64,000 bases of DNA from Halopseudomonas xinjiangensis (GTDB taxonomy: Bacteria > Pseudomonadota > Gammaproteobacteria > Pseudomonadales > Pseudomonadaceae). Position numbers and translations under genes: made by a program. The stretch spans positions 185,740 through 249,739 of the forward strand of contig DRFO01000043.1 in the NCBI GenBank assembly GCA_011050525.1. The letters run 5' to 3'. The notes below the pieces were generated by a model. The model was not told the DNA's origin. It did not search any database and saw only the letters and a program-made list of their open reading frames with translations. This document shows, one piece after another, positions 26,697 through 36,712 of the stretch. Within the stretch, counting starts at the first letter, position 1. Each line of letters opens with the position of its first letter.

Positions 26697-27887
26697 ATGA
26701 TGCTGTTATTCACCAACGCTCAGATCCTCAGATTATTTATCGCACAAGCGTTGTTCTGGTCATGCGCCATGATCGGAATCATTCTGACCTCGCTAGTGGG
26801 CCTGCAGCTGGCGCCTTCGGCGGGGCTGGCCACATTACCCCTTGGCTTGCTGGTGCTGGGTCACTTGATGGCGGTGGGGCCTGTCTCGAGTCTTATGCAG
26901 CGAAAGGGACGCCAGGTGGGTTTTGTGCTGGGCGCTCTGGCGGGAATCCTGGGTGGGCTGCTGAGCGCGTTTGCCATCTGGCATGCCAGCTTCACTCTCC
27001 TGTGTCTGGGAGCACTACCGTTGGGGGCCTACCAGGCGTCTGCCATGTTCTATCGTTTCGCCGCAATCGAATCGGTGGAGGAGGCATACAAGGGCCGCGC
27101 TACGGCTTGTGTGATTGGCGGTGGTGTGGGCGCTGCGCTGATCGCCCCTACGCTCGGATCGCTGGCCCGTGACGCGCTGTCGGTTCCCTTCGTGGGTGCC
27201 TATCTGCTGGTTGCCGCGCTGGCCCTGGTGGCTCTGCTCGTGCTTGCGGGTCTCAGACCAGGCCAGGCGTCCAGCTCCTCGGCTGCCAAGCCGGCAGCGT
27301 CACTCGCCAGCCTGCTTACGCGGCCAGTCATCCGCGCCGCTGTGCTGACGACGGCTGTCGGCCACGGACTGATGATATTGATAATGACCGCCACGCCTTT
27401 GGCGATGCGCTTCCATGGCATGGATGTGGATTCAGCCGCGCAGGTTATTCAGTGGCACGTGCTTGGCATGTTCCTGCCCGCGTTCATCGCCGGGCCCCTG
27501 GTTGATCGACTGGGCAATAGTCGCGTTGCCTGCCTGGGCGCTGTGACCATGGTGCTGAGTGCTTCGGTCGCCTTGCTGGGCACCAGCCACCTGAACTTTC
27601 TGCTGAGCAGCTGCCTGTTGGGCATGGGCTGGAATCTGATGCTGGTGGCCGGCACGACGCTTCTGGGGACAGGCCATTCACCCGACGAACGCGCCAGCGC
27701 ACAGGGCCTAATGGAATTTTCCAACGGTAGTATGGCGGCTATCATGTCGTTCGCCGCGGGGGCGCTGATCACCACCATCGGATGGTCCGCAGTGAATATC
27801 GGGCTGCTGCCAATCGCGGCATTGGTGATTGGAGTTCAGCTAAGCGTCACGCGTGGGACGGCAGCGCGCCGGCTGCTGGAGCCGTAA
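26697..27887 (+). CDS. Major facilitator superfamily transporter
   Basis: 396 residues with about 12 membrane segments in two six-helix halves. The A-like motif between helices 2 and 3 (SLMQRKGRQVG) and its counterpart in the second half (GPLVDRLGNSRV) are visible. A short basic loop separates the halves (around residue 190). Drug or metabolite efflux is the usual role of such short MFS proteins; no substrate can be read from sequence. Two ATG codons lie in tandem at 26697 and 26700. It stands downstream of the 155-bp repeat array. Confidence 0.85.
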   Translation: MMLLFTNAQILRLFIAQALFWSCAMIGIILTSLVGLQLAPSAGLATLPLGLLVLGHLMAVGPVSSLMQRKGRQVGFVLGALAGILGGLLSAFAIWHASFTLLCLGALPLGAYQASAMFYRFAAIESVEEAYKGRATACVIGGGVGAALIAPTLGSLARDALSVPFVGAYLLVAALALVALLVLAGLRPGQASSSSAAKPAASLASLLTRPVIRAAVLTTAVGHGLMILIMTATPLAMRFHGMDVDSAAQVIQWHVLGMFLPAFIAGPLVDRLGNSRVACLGAVTMVLSASVALLGTSHLNFLLSSCLLGMGWNLMLVAGTTLLGTGHSPDERASAQGLMEFSNGSMAAIMSFAAGALITTIGWSAVNIGLLPIAALVIGVQLSVTRGTAARRLLEP

Positions 27888-27930
27888 ACCCTGAAATAAT
27901 TTTTGCTGGTTCGGCCCGTCTGGCGGCGGG

Positions 27931-28305
27931 CTATCTTGAACTTGCTGTTTCTTCCGTACACACCAGTTTCGCCCTGATGGTTTCAGTGGAATAGTCGCCA
28001 CCCACATCGAGCGTGGCTGAACCGCCTGCGATAATGGTTGCCTCGGGGAAATCGGGCCAGGCTGTTTCAGCGGGCTCCGGGCTGAGGTCGCAGGTGACGG
28101 TGACCTCACTGTTGTTACTGATGTGAACGGTCTTGGTCTGGTCTGTTCCGGGCACCGCAGCGGGGTGGCCGCGATCACCAGGCCCGGTCACCCGGGTAGC
28201 GATATCCAGGCCATTCAGCTCCCTGTCGAGTAGCACATCGGCCGCAGCCAGGGCGATTGCCGGCAGCAACATGGCCAGACCGCAGAGCGTCTTGAACGGT
28301 TTCAT
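27931..28305 (-). CDS. Small secreted protein of unknown function
   Basis: 124 residues with a signal peptide (about residues 1-21, MLLPAIALAAA). The mature part is polar and probably beta-rich (TKTVHISNNSEVTVTCDLSP), with two cysteines that could form a disulfide. A GGAGACAGGC stretch precedes the ATG. I recognise no family. It is convergent with the MFS gene and divergent from the acyltransferase gene. Confidence 0.6.
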   Translation of the reverse strand: MKPFKTLCGLAMLLPAIALAAADVLLDRELNGLDIATRVTGPGDRGHPAAVPGTDQTKTVHISNNSEVTVTCDLSPEPAETAWPDFPEATIIAGGSATLDVGGDYSTETIRAKLVCTEETASSR

Positions 28306-28477
28306 GCCTGTCTCCTGTAACGGGTATGTCTTATAGAGGTCCCTTGCAGCCGGGTAGTTCCTCTGGCCGATTGCCAGGCGCCGACTGCTCGGCTTCAGGC
28401 AGTAAGTGCTTGTCCGCCACAGGGCAGGCCACTATCCTCCCCAGTCACCATTTTTATCAGGGTACCCTCAGGCTGAC

Positions 28478-30391
28478 ATGCAAAACTATCGCGCCGATAT
28501 AGAAGGGCTGAGAGCCCTCGCGGTTATTCTGGTCATTCTCTACCACTACCAGGTTCCCGGCATTACCGGCGGGTTTGTGGGTGTTGATGTTTTTTTTGTC
28601 ATTTCCGGCTTTGTGATCACCCAACTGCTTGGCCGCAAGTTCAGCGCGGGCAGCTTCAGCTTCAGCGAATTTTATGCACGGCGGATATTGCGGTTGGCTC
28701 CGGTGTTCCTGCTGGTGTCCACCGTCACCTTCGTGATGATCTCGCCCTTCTATTTTGACGAGGACTATTACGTTTTTGCAAAAAGCTGGCTGTCTTCACT
28801 GGTTGGCTTCAGCAATTTCTATTTTCTGGATGAGCTCAGCCAGTATTTTGCGCCGGAGGCGTTATCCATTTCCCTGTTGCACACCTGGTCGCTGGCGGTG
28901 GAGGAACAGTTTTATCTGCTATGGCCCTCGGTTCTTTATCTTGCCTATCGGTTCTCCCGTGGTCGCAATGGCCTGTGGCCGTATGTGTTGCTCGGGCTTC
29001 TGGCATTTGCGCTGTCGGTCTACCTGGCCGAGCATCACCCAGCGGCGGCTTATTATCTTCTGCCAGCCCGGCTGTTCGAATTCATGCTCGGCACGGGGGT
29101 AGCGCTGTTCGCCACTCGCCTGCCTGCGCTCGGCCGGGTGACCGCTGAAACGCTGGCACTGCTTGGAATGGCTTTGATCGTAGCCACGGCGTTGTTATTG
29201 CATGGCACCGACCATTTTCCGGGTTACAACGCGCTATGGCCAACCCTGGGCACGGCGCTTGTGCTCTACGCAGGCCTGCATCATCCAGACACCCTGGTGG
29301 CGCGCTTGCTGAGCCTCAAGGTGATGGTTTTTCTAGGTGGCATTTCCTATTCGATGTATCTCTGGCACTGGCCTCCCATCGCGCTGATGCATTACCAGCT
29401 GATCGATCTTACGTGGCTCAACCGCACGGCTCTGGTGGTTGCGGTAGTGCTGCTGTCGTGGCTGAGCCATCGGTTTGTGGAAAACCGCTACCGCTATCGA
29501 CCCTGGAAGCTGCGAAGGGCGTTTTTGATATTCATCCTGCTGCCAGCGCTGGTGATCTGGGCAATTCAATCAACCATCCGTATCGCTGACGACATCAGTT
29601 TCCGTATTCCAGAGGAGCGGCGGGCGCTTTACCGCGTCATTGCGCAGAACAATGCGGCGGATCTGTACAAGAAATGCTTCAAGGCAGATCCCTACGATTT
29701 CGATAAATCCGAGGCCTGCCAGTTCGGCGCACCGGGGCCGGTCAACAGCGTGCTGATTGGCGATTCGCATGCCATCGCGCTCATTGGCTTTCTTGAGCAG
29801 TTATTGCAGGGAACCGATCTGTCATTGCTGCTGGTTACCCGCGCGTCCACGCCCTTTGTGCTGGGTAGTCAGAGTGACAAAGCGTTTGGGGGAAACCAGG
29901 AACGCATCGATCGCAACCAGGCGCTGACCGAGTACCTTAGCCAGGAGCCGATGACGGTCTTCATCTCCGCGTGGTGGAACTCCTATCTTCAAAACCCGGC
30001 GTTCCAGGGCTATTTTGTCGACGCTGTCGAATGGCTGCTTGAACAAGACCACCAGGTGGTGGTGCTTGAGGATGTTCCTGAATTGCCGTCCTCCTCTTAC
30101 GCACACTGTTTGCTGAAGAACATGCAGGACTGCTCCATCGACGCTCATGTTGTTCAGCAACGCCTGGAAAATTTCAATCAGTTCAAACAGACAGTTCAGG
30201 AGCGTTTCCCGCAGGTGCAATGGATCAATCCACGAGAGGTCATATGCGATGCCCAGCGCTGCCAGACGGTGCTAAATGGCATTCCGTTGTACCGGGATGA
30301 AAGCCACCTCAACAATGTTGGCTCTGGCGAAATCGGCAAGCTGTACCTGAAGATGAAGGGCAACCCGCTGCTCGATGCGGGGCGCGAGTGA
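28478..30391 (+). CDS. OafA-type acyltransferase with C-terminal SGNH domain
   Basis: 637 residues. The N-terminal acyltransferase-3 domain (about residues 1-350) has some ten membrane segments, with YRADIEGLRALAV at the start, VDVFFVISGFVIT, ARRILRLAPVF and HTWSLAVEEQFYL. The C-terminal SGNH/GDSL-like domain (about 400-630) has GDSHAIALIG for the catalytic Ser and YRDESHLNNVG for the Asp/His. Such proteins O-acetylate surface polysaccharides, lipopolysaccharide or peptidoglycan: the membrane part passes acyl groups to the periplasmic domain. The ATG at 28478 is the family-like start; a longer frame from 28406 lacks support. No polysaccharide gene cluster surrounds it, so the acceptor is unknown. 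Confidence 0.9.
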   Translation: MQNYRADIEGLRALAVILVILYHYQVPGITGGFVGVDVFFVISGFVITQLLGRKFSAGSFSFSEFYARRILRLAPVFLLVSTVTFVMISPFYFDEDYYVFAKSWLSSLVGFSNFYFLDELSQYFAPEALSISLLHTWSLAVEEQFYLLWPSVLYLAYRFSRGRNGLWPYVLLGLLAFALSVYLAEHHPAAAYYLLPARLFEFMLGTGVALFATRLPALGRVTAETLALLGMALIVATALLLHGTDHFPGYNALWPTLGTALVLYAGLHHPDTLVARLLSLKVMVFLGGISYSMYLWHWPPIALMHYQLIDLTWLNRTALVVAVVLLSWLSHRFVENRYRYRPWKLRRAFLIFILLPALVIWAIQSTIRIADDISFRIPEERRALYRVIAQNNAADLYKKCFKADPYDFDKSEACQFGAPGPVNSVLIGDSHAIALIGFLEQLLQGTDLSLLLVTRASTPFVLGSQSDKAFGGNQERIDRNQALTEYLSQEPMTVFISAWWNSYLQNPAFQGYFVDAVEWLLEQDHQVVVLEDVPELPSSSYAHCLLKNMQDCSIDAHVVQQRLENFNQFKQTVQERFPQVQWINPREVICDAQRCQTVLNGIPLYRDESHLNNVGSGEIGKLYLKMKGNPLLDAGRE

Positions 30392-30416
30392 GGCGCTCGA
30401 ATCTGGGGGAACGCCT

Positions 30417-31280
30417 GTGGACACCGGGCTAGCACGCACCTTTCTGGAAATCGTACGATGCGGCAGCTTTATCGGTGCCGCCGAGCGCCTGCACGTAACC
30501 CAGGCCGCTATAACCGCCCGGATACAAACTCTGGAAGCCCAGCTGAATTGCAAGCTGTTCATTCGCAACCGATCCGGCGCCAGGCTGACTGCAGACGGCG
30601 AGGTCTTCGCCGTGCACGCCAATCAGATGGTGCTGGCCTGGGAAGCTGCCCAGCGCGATCTGCCCTTGCCCGAAGGCCACAGTGATGTACTGCATGTCGG
30701 TGGCGAATTCAGCCTGTGCAGTCCGCTGATTCTCGACTGGGTGCGCCAGTTGCGGCAACAACTGCCCTCCCACACGGTCAGGGCTGAGATCGGCGAGACC
30801 GGCTATTTGCTGGAGCGGGTGGTACAGGGCGCGCTCGATGCTGCGCTGGTTTATCGGCCTGAATACCTGCCTGGTTTGCAGGTCGAGGAGCTTCTGGAAG
30901 AAAAGCTGATCCAGGTGTGCCTGCCAGGTCGGGCGACCCCCTACGTCTATATCGATTGGGGCCCGAATTTTCGGCGTCAGCATGATGCCGCGCTTCCTGA
31001 CAAGACCAAAGCCCCGGTGAGCTTCAACCATGGCCCGCTGGGGCTGCAATACATTCTGGAATCCGGAGGGGCGGGGTACTTTCGCACCCGGGTGGTGCAA
31101 GGTTACCTGGATAGCGGCGTTCTTGAGCGGGTGCCCATGGCCCCGGAATTCAGCTTCCCGACCTACCTGGTCTATTCGCGTGAACGTGACACTGAGGTGC
31201 TGCGTACAGCGTTCGGGATACTACGGCAGGTAGCGACCAGCCGCACGAACTGGTCGCAACGCTGGGACCCGCTGCTCTGA
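30417..31280 (+). CDS. LysR-family transcriptional regulator
   Basis: 287 residues from a GTG at 30417 with GGGGGA about 6 bases upstream; a reading frame start at 30375 overlaps the acyltransferase 3' end. Winged helix-turn-helix at about residues 5-60 (AAERLHVTQAAITARIQTLEAQLNCKLF), then an effector-binding domain. It follows the acyltransferase gene by 25 bases on the same strand, so it may be co-transcribed with it; no divergent partner gene exists. Target unknown. Confidence 0.85.
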   Translation: MDTGLARTFLEIVRCGSFIGAAERLHVTQAAITARIQTLEAQLNCKLFIRNRSGARLTADGEVFAVHANQMVLAWEAAQRDLPLPEGHSDVLHVGGEFSLCSPLILDWVRQLRQQLPSHTVRAEIGETGYLLERVVQGALDAALVYRPEYLPGLQVEELLEEKLIQVCLPGRATPYVYIDWGPNFRRQHDAALPDKTKAPVSFNHGPLGLQYILESGGAGYFRTRVVQGYLDSGVLERVPMAPEFSFPTYLVYSRERDTEVLRTAFGILRQVATSRTNWSQRWDPLL

Positions 31281-31288
31281 CAGGGTGA

Positions 31289-32425
31289 TCAGAGGTGCGC
31301 CAACAGATCGCGGTGAAGCGCTGCGATCAGGTCGGTCTGGGTGACAAGACCCACCAGTTGGTTGCGATTCATGACAGGCAACGAATGCAATCCGTGCCGC
31401 GACATCAGCGGGATCATGTCCATTACATGGGTTTGCGCATCAACACTGATCACCGGACTGGTCATCCATTTGCTGATCGGCTGGCCGCGCCAGACCTTCA
31501 TGCGGGCCGGGAACAGAGGCCCTTCGGGTTTGTCGATCTCTCCCATCAGGTCGCCCAGGCTGACTATGCCGACCAGTGCGCCGGCTGCATCGACCACGGG
31601 CATGGTTTTGACATGATGATGGCGCAGCAGCTGCAAGGCCTGAAGTACCGTCGTGTCAGGGCTGACTGACCGCACGTCCCGCGACATGATCTGCTCGGCG
31701 CAAATGTCGCCCATGTTTCGACGCAGGGCTGATCTCTCGGTAATGCGCACTATCCGCTCGAGATCAGCCTTGGTGATATCCACAAACGATCCGAACTCCT
31801 CCAGAGCGCTATCCAGGTCATCGTCGGTAATTCCCACGCGCCGTTCGGGGGCTGCGTCAGATGTATGGTGATGATTCGCAGAGGACGCTCGTTTCGGGTA
31901 GGCAGCGCCGGTCAGATTATTGAAAACCAGTGCGCTCAGTAGCAGACAGACGGCGCTGGCCATGATCGGAGCCACTATCATCAGGCCGGGCTCGCCGAGT
32001 GCCGGCCCGCACAATACAACTGCCAAGGCTACTGCTGCTCCGGGTGGATGCAGGCAGCGCAGTGCAAACATCACCAGCAGCGACAGTGTTACGGCAACAC
32101 AGGCGATTGGCAGCGAATGGCCAAAATACTGGGCCAGGAGCGCGCCGGTCAAGGCGGAGAAAAGGTAGCTTCCGAGCAGCGGCCAGGGCTGGGCCAGCGC
32201 GCCGGACGAGACCACGAACAGCAGTATCGCCGAGGCGCCAAGCGGGCCGGCCAGAGCTGCAGCGAATTCGGGGCCGACAAATTGATGAGCCATCCAGACG
32301 GCGCAACCTAGCCCCAGGGTCGCGCCTGTCGCAGCGCGCAAACGCTCACTGGGACGGGAATGGTTGATCAGGCCCGTGAAAAGGTCGGAAAGCCTTGCAG
32401 AAAGGATAAATAATTGCCGCAGCAT
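31289..32425 (-). CDS. HPP-family membrane protein with paired CBS domains
   Basis: 378 residues. The N-terminal half has about five or six membrane segments with the eponymous LHPPGAAVAL motif near residue 125. The C-terminal half (about 235-370) carries two CBS domains (MSRDVRSVSPDTTVLQAL and MTSPVISVDAQTHVMDMI) separated by a short linker; CBS pairs usually bind adenine nucleotides and gate activity. HPP proteins are membrane proteins, and a plant homologue has been linked to nitrite transport; the substrate here is unknown. It ends 8 bases from the convergent LysR gene. Confidence 0.87.
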   Translation of the reverse strand: MLRQLFILSARLSDLFTGLINHSRPSERLRAATGATLGLGCAVWMAHQFVGPEFAAALAGPLGASAILLFVVSSGALAQPWPLLGSYLFSALTGALLAQYFGHSLPIACVAVTLSLLVMFALRCLHPPGAAVALAVVLCGPALGEPGLMIVAPIMASAVCLLLSALVFNNLTGAAYPKRASSANHHHTSDAAPERRVGITDDDLDSALEEFGSFVDITKADLERIVRITERSALRRNMGDICAEQIMSRDVRSVSPDTTVLQALQLLRHHHVKTMPVVDAAGALVGIVSLGDLMGEIDKPEGPLFPARMKVWRGQPISKWMTSPVISVDAQTHVMDMIPLMSRHGLHSLPVMNRNQLVGLVTQTDLIAALHRDLLAHL

Positions 32426-32580
32426 GGTACTCCGCAGGGTGTATTGATGGACCGCGCCCGAAGCGGGAAGGGCGGCTATTGTGCTAAAGCGGCCCAGTCA
32501 TAACAACTTAGTAATATTTCAGCTTGAATTAGAAATTATTGTATTAAACCGTTCGCTACTTTAAGGCTTCGCTGTTCCGA

Positions 32581-33777
32581 CTAGTTTCCCGCCTTGCTGC
32601 CATCGACTCTCGGCATCCGAAAGACAAACCGGGTTTGCTCTGCGGTCGAGCTAACCTCCAGGGAGCCGTCATGGGCTTTGGCTATCTCCGAGGATATATA
32701 CAGGCCCAACCCCAGGCCCTGGAGACTGGCGCGCTGATGCCCGCGATAGAAAGGCTGAAAAAGCTGTTCCCTTACTTCGTCGGAGATCGGTTTGCCACCA
32801 TTGGCGACCGCCAGTTCAAAGGATGTATCAGTGGTCAGGGCGGTGATGTGGATAAGTTCCTGCGCCGCACCATGCATGACAGCGTTCCCTATCAGATTCG
32901 ATATGAGCTGGGCGATCTTGCTGTGGTCGCCTTCAACCGGCTGGTCAAGGCTCAACTGAATGTCAAAAAGCCTGTCGGGTGCGCTGGCGCGAAATTCGTC
33001 CAGCACCTGAATAAAGGTGGGTTCCATTGATTTGGTCTCCCGGTCCAGGGCCAGCCCGCCGCCCAGTCGGCCCCGTGCAAAATCTAGCAGATTGTTGATC
33101 AAGCCTTCCATGCGTCCCACGCTGTTTTGCATTAGCCGGGCAATCCGATTGGTTTTTTCGTCAGTGTGCGCAGCTCTCAGGATCGATCCAGTGCCTGCCT
33201 TGATGGACGCCAGCGGGTTGCGCAGGTCATGCCCCAATACGGCAATAAATTCCTCGCGCAGCTTGGCGGAGTCACGCTCTCCGCTCAAGTTCGCCTCACT
33301 TTGGGCCAGGCGTGACTGGGTATCCAGATGGATGGCGATAAGCTCGGCGAAAAGCTCGAACATGCCCACCACCTCAAGGTTTTTCACCTTGGCCGGTTTT
33401 GGATCGATGGCGCACAGGGTGCCGTAGAAGGTACCGTCGGGAAGAATGATGGGCATCGAAATATAGCTCTGAAATCCATAGAGCCTCGGGGTGTGGTGCT
33501 GGCTATAAAATACATCTTCGGCGACGTGATCGATAACGACCGGCTCTCGACTCTGGCGAACTTCGTGGCAAATAGTGCTTTCCACTTGCAGCTCACTGCC
33601 TGGTTGCAGTCCAAAATCGATGAGATCCAGGGTACGGCAGGCAATCCATCGGTCTTCCGTGACGCGTGCAACGGCGGCGAACCCCATGCCGGTGCTGCGG
33701 CAGATCACCTGAAGAATGGACGGGACCGCGTTGATGCTGTCAAAGGCGTCGATTTCTTGGTGGTTTTCCAGACTCAT
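32581..33777 (-). CDS. GAF-domain sensor histidine kinase
   Basis: 398 residues, no membrane segment. An N-terminal GAF domain at about 20-165 (STICHEVRQSREPVVIDHVA; MPIILPDGTFYGTLCAID). HisKA with VLGHDLRNPLASI (His about 190), then HATPase with NLIGNAVMHG and GLGLGLYISSEIAKAHDG. Small-molecule or redox sensing through the GAF is the usual mode; ligand unknown. Third of a run of three signalling genes on the minus strand (receiver, hybrid kinase, this gene), separated by 95 bases from the hybrid kinase, and possibly a partner in the same relay. Confidence 0.87.
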   Translation of the reverse strand: MSLENHQEIDAFDSINAVPSILQVICRSTGMGFAAVARVTEDRWIACRTLDLIDFGLQPGSELQVESTICHEVRQSREPVVIDHVAEDVFYSQHHTPRLYGFQSYISMPIILPDGTFYGTLCAIDPKPAKVKNLEVVGMFELFAELIAIHLDTQSRLAQSEANLSGERDSAKLREEFIAVLGHDLRNPLASIKAGTGSILRAAHTDEKTNRIARLMQNSVGRMEGLINNLLDFARGRLGGGLALDRETKSMEPTFIQVLDEFRASAPDRLFDIQLSLDQPVEGDHSKIAQLISNLIGNAVMHGAAQELIHITALTTDTSFELAVANGGKPISDEVREQLFQPFYRGHQRASLQGLGLGLYISSEIAKAHDGSLEVSSTAEQTRFVFRMPRVDGSKAGN

Positions 33778-33872
33778 CGCAGGACTCCTAAGCCTGGTCG
33801 CCAGGCAATATCTAATCCGGGGGGCGGGGGCTTGGCCGCTACACTGCGGCCTGCCGCACCAGGCAGAGCCGT

Positions 33873-36704
33873 CTAGCCGTGTTGGAGAATGCCCTGTACC
33901 TTGGTTTCCATGGCGGTGATTGTGAACGGCTTGGTCAGCATTCCCATTCCGGGTAGCAGGAAGCCGTCCGCCATGGTGGTATTTTCCGCATAACCTGTCA
34001 TGAACAGAACCTTGAGACCTGGCTGCTCCAGGAGTGCGTTTTCCGCCAGCATCTGCCCATTGAGGCCCGGCAGCCCGATATCGGTTATCAGTAGATCGAT
34101 GGGATGGTTTGATTTGAACAGTTCCAGCCCTGCCAGACCGTCCGCTGCTTGTAACACATCGTAGCCCAGGCTCATGAGTGACTCGGCTACGACCTCGCGG
34201 ATGATACTTTCGTCCTCGACCAGCAGTACGGTTGCGCTTTTTCCGGCCGAGGCCGGTTCGGCCATTACCAGAGCAGGCTCTGGCTCGGCTTTGCCGATAT
34301 GGCGAGGCAGGAACAGTCTGACGGTGGTGCCCTCGTTGACTGCGGAGTTGATCTCCAGATGGCCTTCGCTTTGCTTGGCAAAACCATACACCATCGACAA
34401 TCCCAGCCCGGTCCCCTGGCCTAGCGGTTTGGTGGTAAAAAACGGCTCCATGGCGCGCTTGACCACGTCCGCAGTCATTCCGAAACCGGTGTCGGTTATC
34501 TGCACCACGACATATTGTCCGGGAGCAATGTTTCGATCGGCGGCCTGATCCGGGCTTTCCAGGTCGACATTGAGGGTTTCGATTCGCAGCGATCCGCCGC
34601 CCGGCATGGAATCACGAGCGTTTATGACCACATTGATCAATGTGGTTTCAAGCTGGTAGGGATCGCAGCGGGTCATCCAGAGGGCCGGGTCGGAAATGAA
34701 ATCGAGCCGGTAAAGCGGGCCCAGGGTGCGCCGCAGCAAGTCCTTCATGCCGACTACCAACCGATTCACGTCGACCTGTTTGGGATCCAGCGGCTGGCGT
34801 CGTGCAAACGCCAGCAGGCGGTGGGTCAAGGCCGCCGCCCGTTGTGCAGAGCCCATGGCGCCGGCCGCGTAGCGACTTATATTGTCGGTGCGTCCTTGCG
34901 ACACGCGGGTCAGCATCAGCTCCAGCGAACTGATGATGCCGGTCAGCAGGTTGTTGAAATCGTGGGCGATGCCGCCGGTAAGCTGACCTACGGCCTCCAT
35001 TTTCTGGGCCTGGCGCAGCTGTTCCTCAGCCAGTTTGAGGGCGTTGGCCTGTTCCCGTTCGGCGGTCACGTCGCGTCCATAGGCGTAGATAAGCTTTTCA
35101 CCACCGGAGGTATGCCAGGAAATCCAGCGGTACGTACCATCCCTGTGTCGACAGCGGACTTCGAAATTGGTCAGATTGGTCTTCGCCCGGGCTGTTTCAA
35201 AACCCAGAGTGGCCAGACTGAGATCGTCTGGCCAGGCAAACTGGTCGAATCCCGCCCCCTCAACCTCACTGGGATGATAACCGAGTACCTGGGTCCAGGC
35301 CGGATTGGCCGCTCGGAAAACGCCGTCGGGTCCGACTATGGCCAGCAGATCTCTGGAGTTTTCCCAGACGCGGTCACGGTCCTCGGTGCGCTCCTTGACG
35401 CGTCGTTCCAGCTCCTCATTCAGATCACGCAGGGTTTGCGCTGCAAGTTTCTGGTCGTGGATGTCGGTGCTGGTGCCCACCCAGCGAACCACATCGCCCT
35501 TTTTCGAGCAGATTGGCACGGCCCGCGTCAGATGCCAGCGGTACATTCCATCATGGCGGCGTAAACGAGCTTCGATTTCATAGGCTTCTCCGGACGCAAC
35601 CGCATTTAGCCAGCGTGCATGGGTGACGTGCGCGTCTTCGCTGTGCAAAAGCTCCGTCCAGCTGTGCTGTCTAAGGGTGCCGGGAACCTGCCCGGAATAG
35701 CCAAAGGTCGTATCGTTGAACCAATCTACTCCGCCTTCAGGCTGGGCGGTCCATACAATATTGGGCAAGGCCTGTGCGAGGGCGCTGAACTGCAGTTCGC
35801 TGGCTCTGAGCGCATCCTGGGCGCGATGTGCTTCGGTAACGTCGTGCCCTTCAAGAAAGATGCCGGTAATGTCTCCGGCCTCGCTGATCACAGGTTCATA
35901 GATAAAATCGACGAAGCGGTCTTCCAGGGGCGCGCCCTGCAGGCGCTGCAAACGGATGAGGACTCCCCTGGAAACGATGCGCTCACCGGTGTGATAGACC
36001 TGATCCAGCCATTCGAAAAACCCCTGGCCTTCGACTTCTGGCAACGATTCCCTTACGGTCTTGCCCACCGGGTCCCGACCGCCTATCAGGTCCCGGTAGG
36101 CTGCGTTGGCAAATTCAAAAAGATGCTGGGGTCCGCGCATGATGGCGATGAAACCAGGCGCCCGCTCGAACAGCTTGCGTTGTCGTTCGTTCTCTTCCGT
36201 CAGCCGTCGCTCCGCCAGGATCTGACTGGTGGTCTCGATACAGGGACAGAAGAACCCCGCAACCTCCCCGCCGTCGTCGCGCACAGGGGTATAGGAAAAA
36301 GCGAAATGGGTTTCTTCCGGGTAACCGTGGCGCATCATGGTAAAGGTGATGTCGTCCATGTGTACCGGTGTGCCCGCATAGACTTCGGCCACCAGCGGCG
36401 CCAGCTGATCCTGAATCTCTGACCAGGCGATGAGAAAATTGTTGCCCAGGGCATCGGGGTGTTTGCGGCCCAATATTTGCGAGTAGGCGTCGTTGTACAG
36501 CAGGGTGTGCTCGTGACCCCAAACAATGAACATGGCCTGCCGCGAACCAAGAATCACGCTGACAAGTGTCTGCAGGGCCCGAGGCCAGCTTTCTGGCAAG
36601 CCGAGAGGCGAGCTGGCCCAATCATGGCCACGTATGCGCTTGCCGGCTTCGCCGCCGCCTGTCAGAAAAAAGGCGGGACCATCTGCGCTGGGAAGGCTGT
36701 TCAT
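33873..36704 (-). CDS. PAS-rich hybrid histidine kinase
   Basis: 943 residues, cytoplasmic. Four PAS-type segments are visible: around residues 45-150 (MFIVWGHEHTLLYNDAYSQILG), 165-290 (EFANAAYRDLIGGRD), 305-420 (TLRQHSWTELLHSEDAHVTH) and 445-565 (FRAANPAWTQVLGYHPSEVEGAG). A HisKA box GGIAHDFNNLLTGII (His about 590), a HATPase domain with NVVINARDSMPGGG, TDTGFGM and GQGTGLGLSM, then a receiver with acceptor Asp in LLITDIGLPGLNG near 870. PAS domains of this kind often read light, oxygen or redox state, but no cofactor-specific residue such as a LOV cysteine motif is obvious. It starts 8 bases after the lone receiver gene, so these two are coupled. Confidence 0.9.
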   Translation of the reverse strand: MNSLPSADGPAFFLTGGGEAGKRIRGHDWASSPLGLPESWPRALQTLVSVILGSRQAMFIVWGHEHTLLYNDAYSQILGRKHPDALGNNFLIAWSEIQDQLAPLVAEVYAGTPVHMDDITFTMMRHGYPEETHFAFSYTPVRDDGGEVAGFFCPCIETTSQILAERRLTEENERQRKLFERAPGFIAIMRGPQHLFEFANAAYRDLIGGRDPVGKTVRESLPEVEGQGFFEWLDQVYHTGERIVSRGVLIRLQRLQGAPLEDRFVDFIYEPVISEAGDITGIFLEGHDVTEAHRAQDALRASELQFSALAQALPNIVWTAQPEGGVDWFNDTTFGYSGQVPGTLRQHSWTELLHSEDAHVTHARWLNAVASGEAYEIEARLRRHDGMYRWHLTRAVPICSKKGDVVRWVGTSTDIHDQKLAAQTLRDLNEELERRVKERTEDRDRVWENSRDLLAIVGPDGVFRAANPAWTQVLGYHPSEVEGAGFDQFAWPDDLSLATLGFETARAKTNLTNFEVRCRHRDGTYRWISWHTSGGEKLIYAYGRDVTAEREQANALKLAEEQLRQAQKMEAVGQLTGGIAHDFNNLLTGIISSLELMLTRVSQGRTDNISRYAAGAMGSAQRAAALTHRLLAFARRQPLDPKQVDVNRLVVGMKDLLRRTLGPLYRLDFISDPALWMTRCDPYQLETTLINVVINARDSMPGGGSLRIETLNVDLESPDQAADRNIAPGQYVVVQITDTGFGMTADVVKRAMEPFFTTKPLGQGTGLGLSMVYGFAKQSEGHLEINSAVNEGTTVRLFLPRHIGKAEPEPALVMAEPASAGKSATVLLVEDESIIREVVAESLMSLGYDVLQAADGLAGLELFKSNHPIDLLITDIGLPGLNGQMLAENALLEQPGLKVLFMTGYAENTTMADGFLLPGMGMLTKPFTITAMETKVQGILQHG

Positions 36705-36712
36705 TGGAGGAG

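Noticed and set aside
34515..35564. Plus-strand frame of 349 codons opposite the hybrid kinase
   Set aside because: Antisense shadow; the kinase domains on the other strand are intact.
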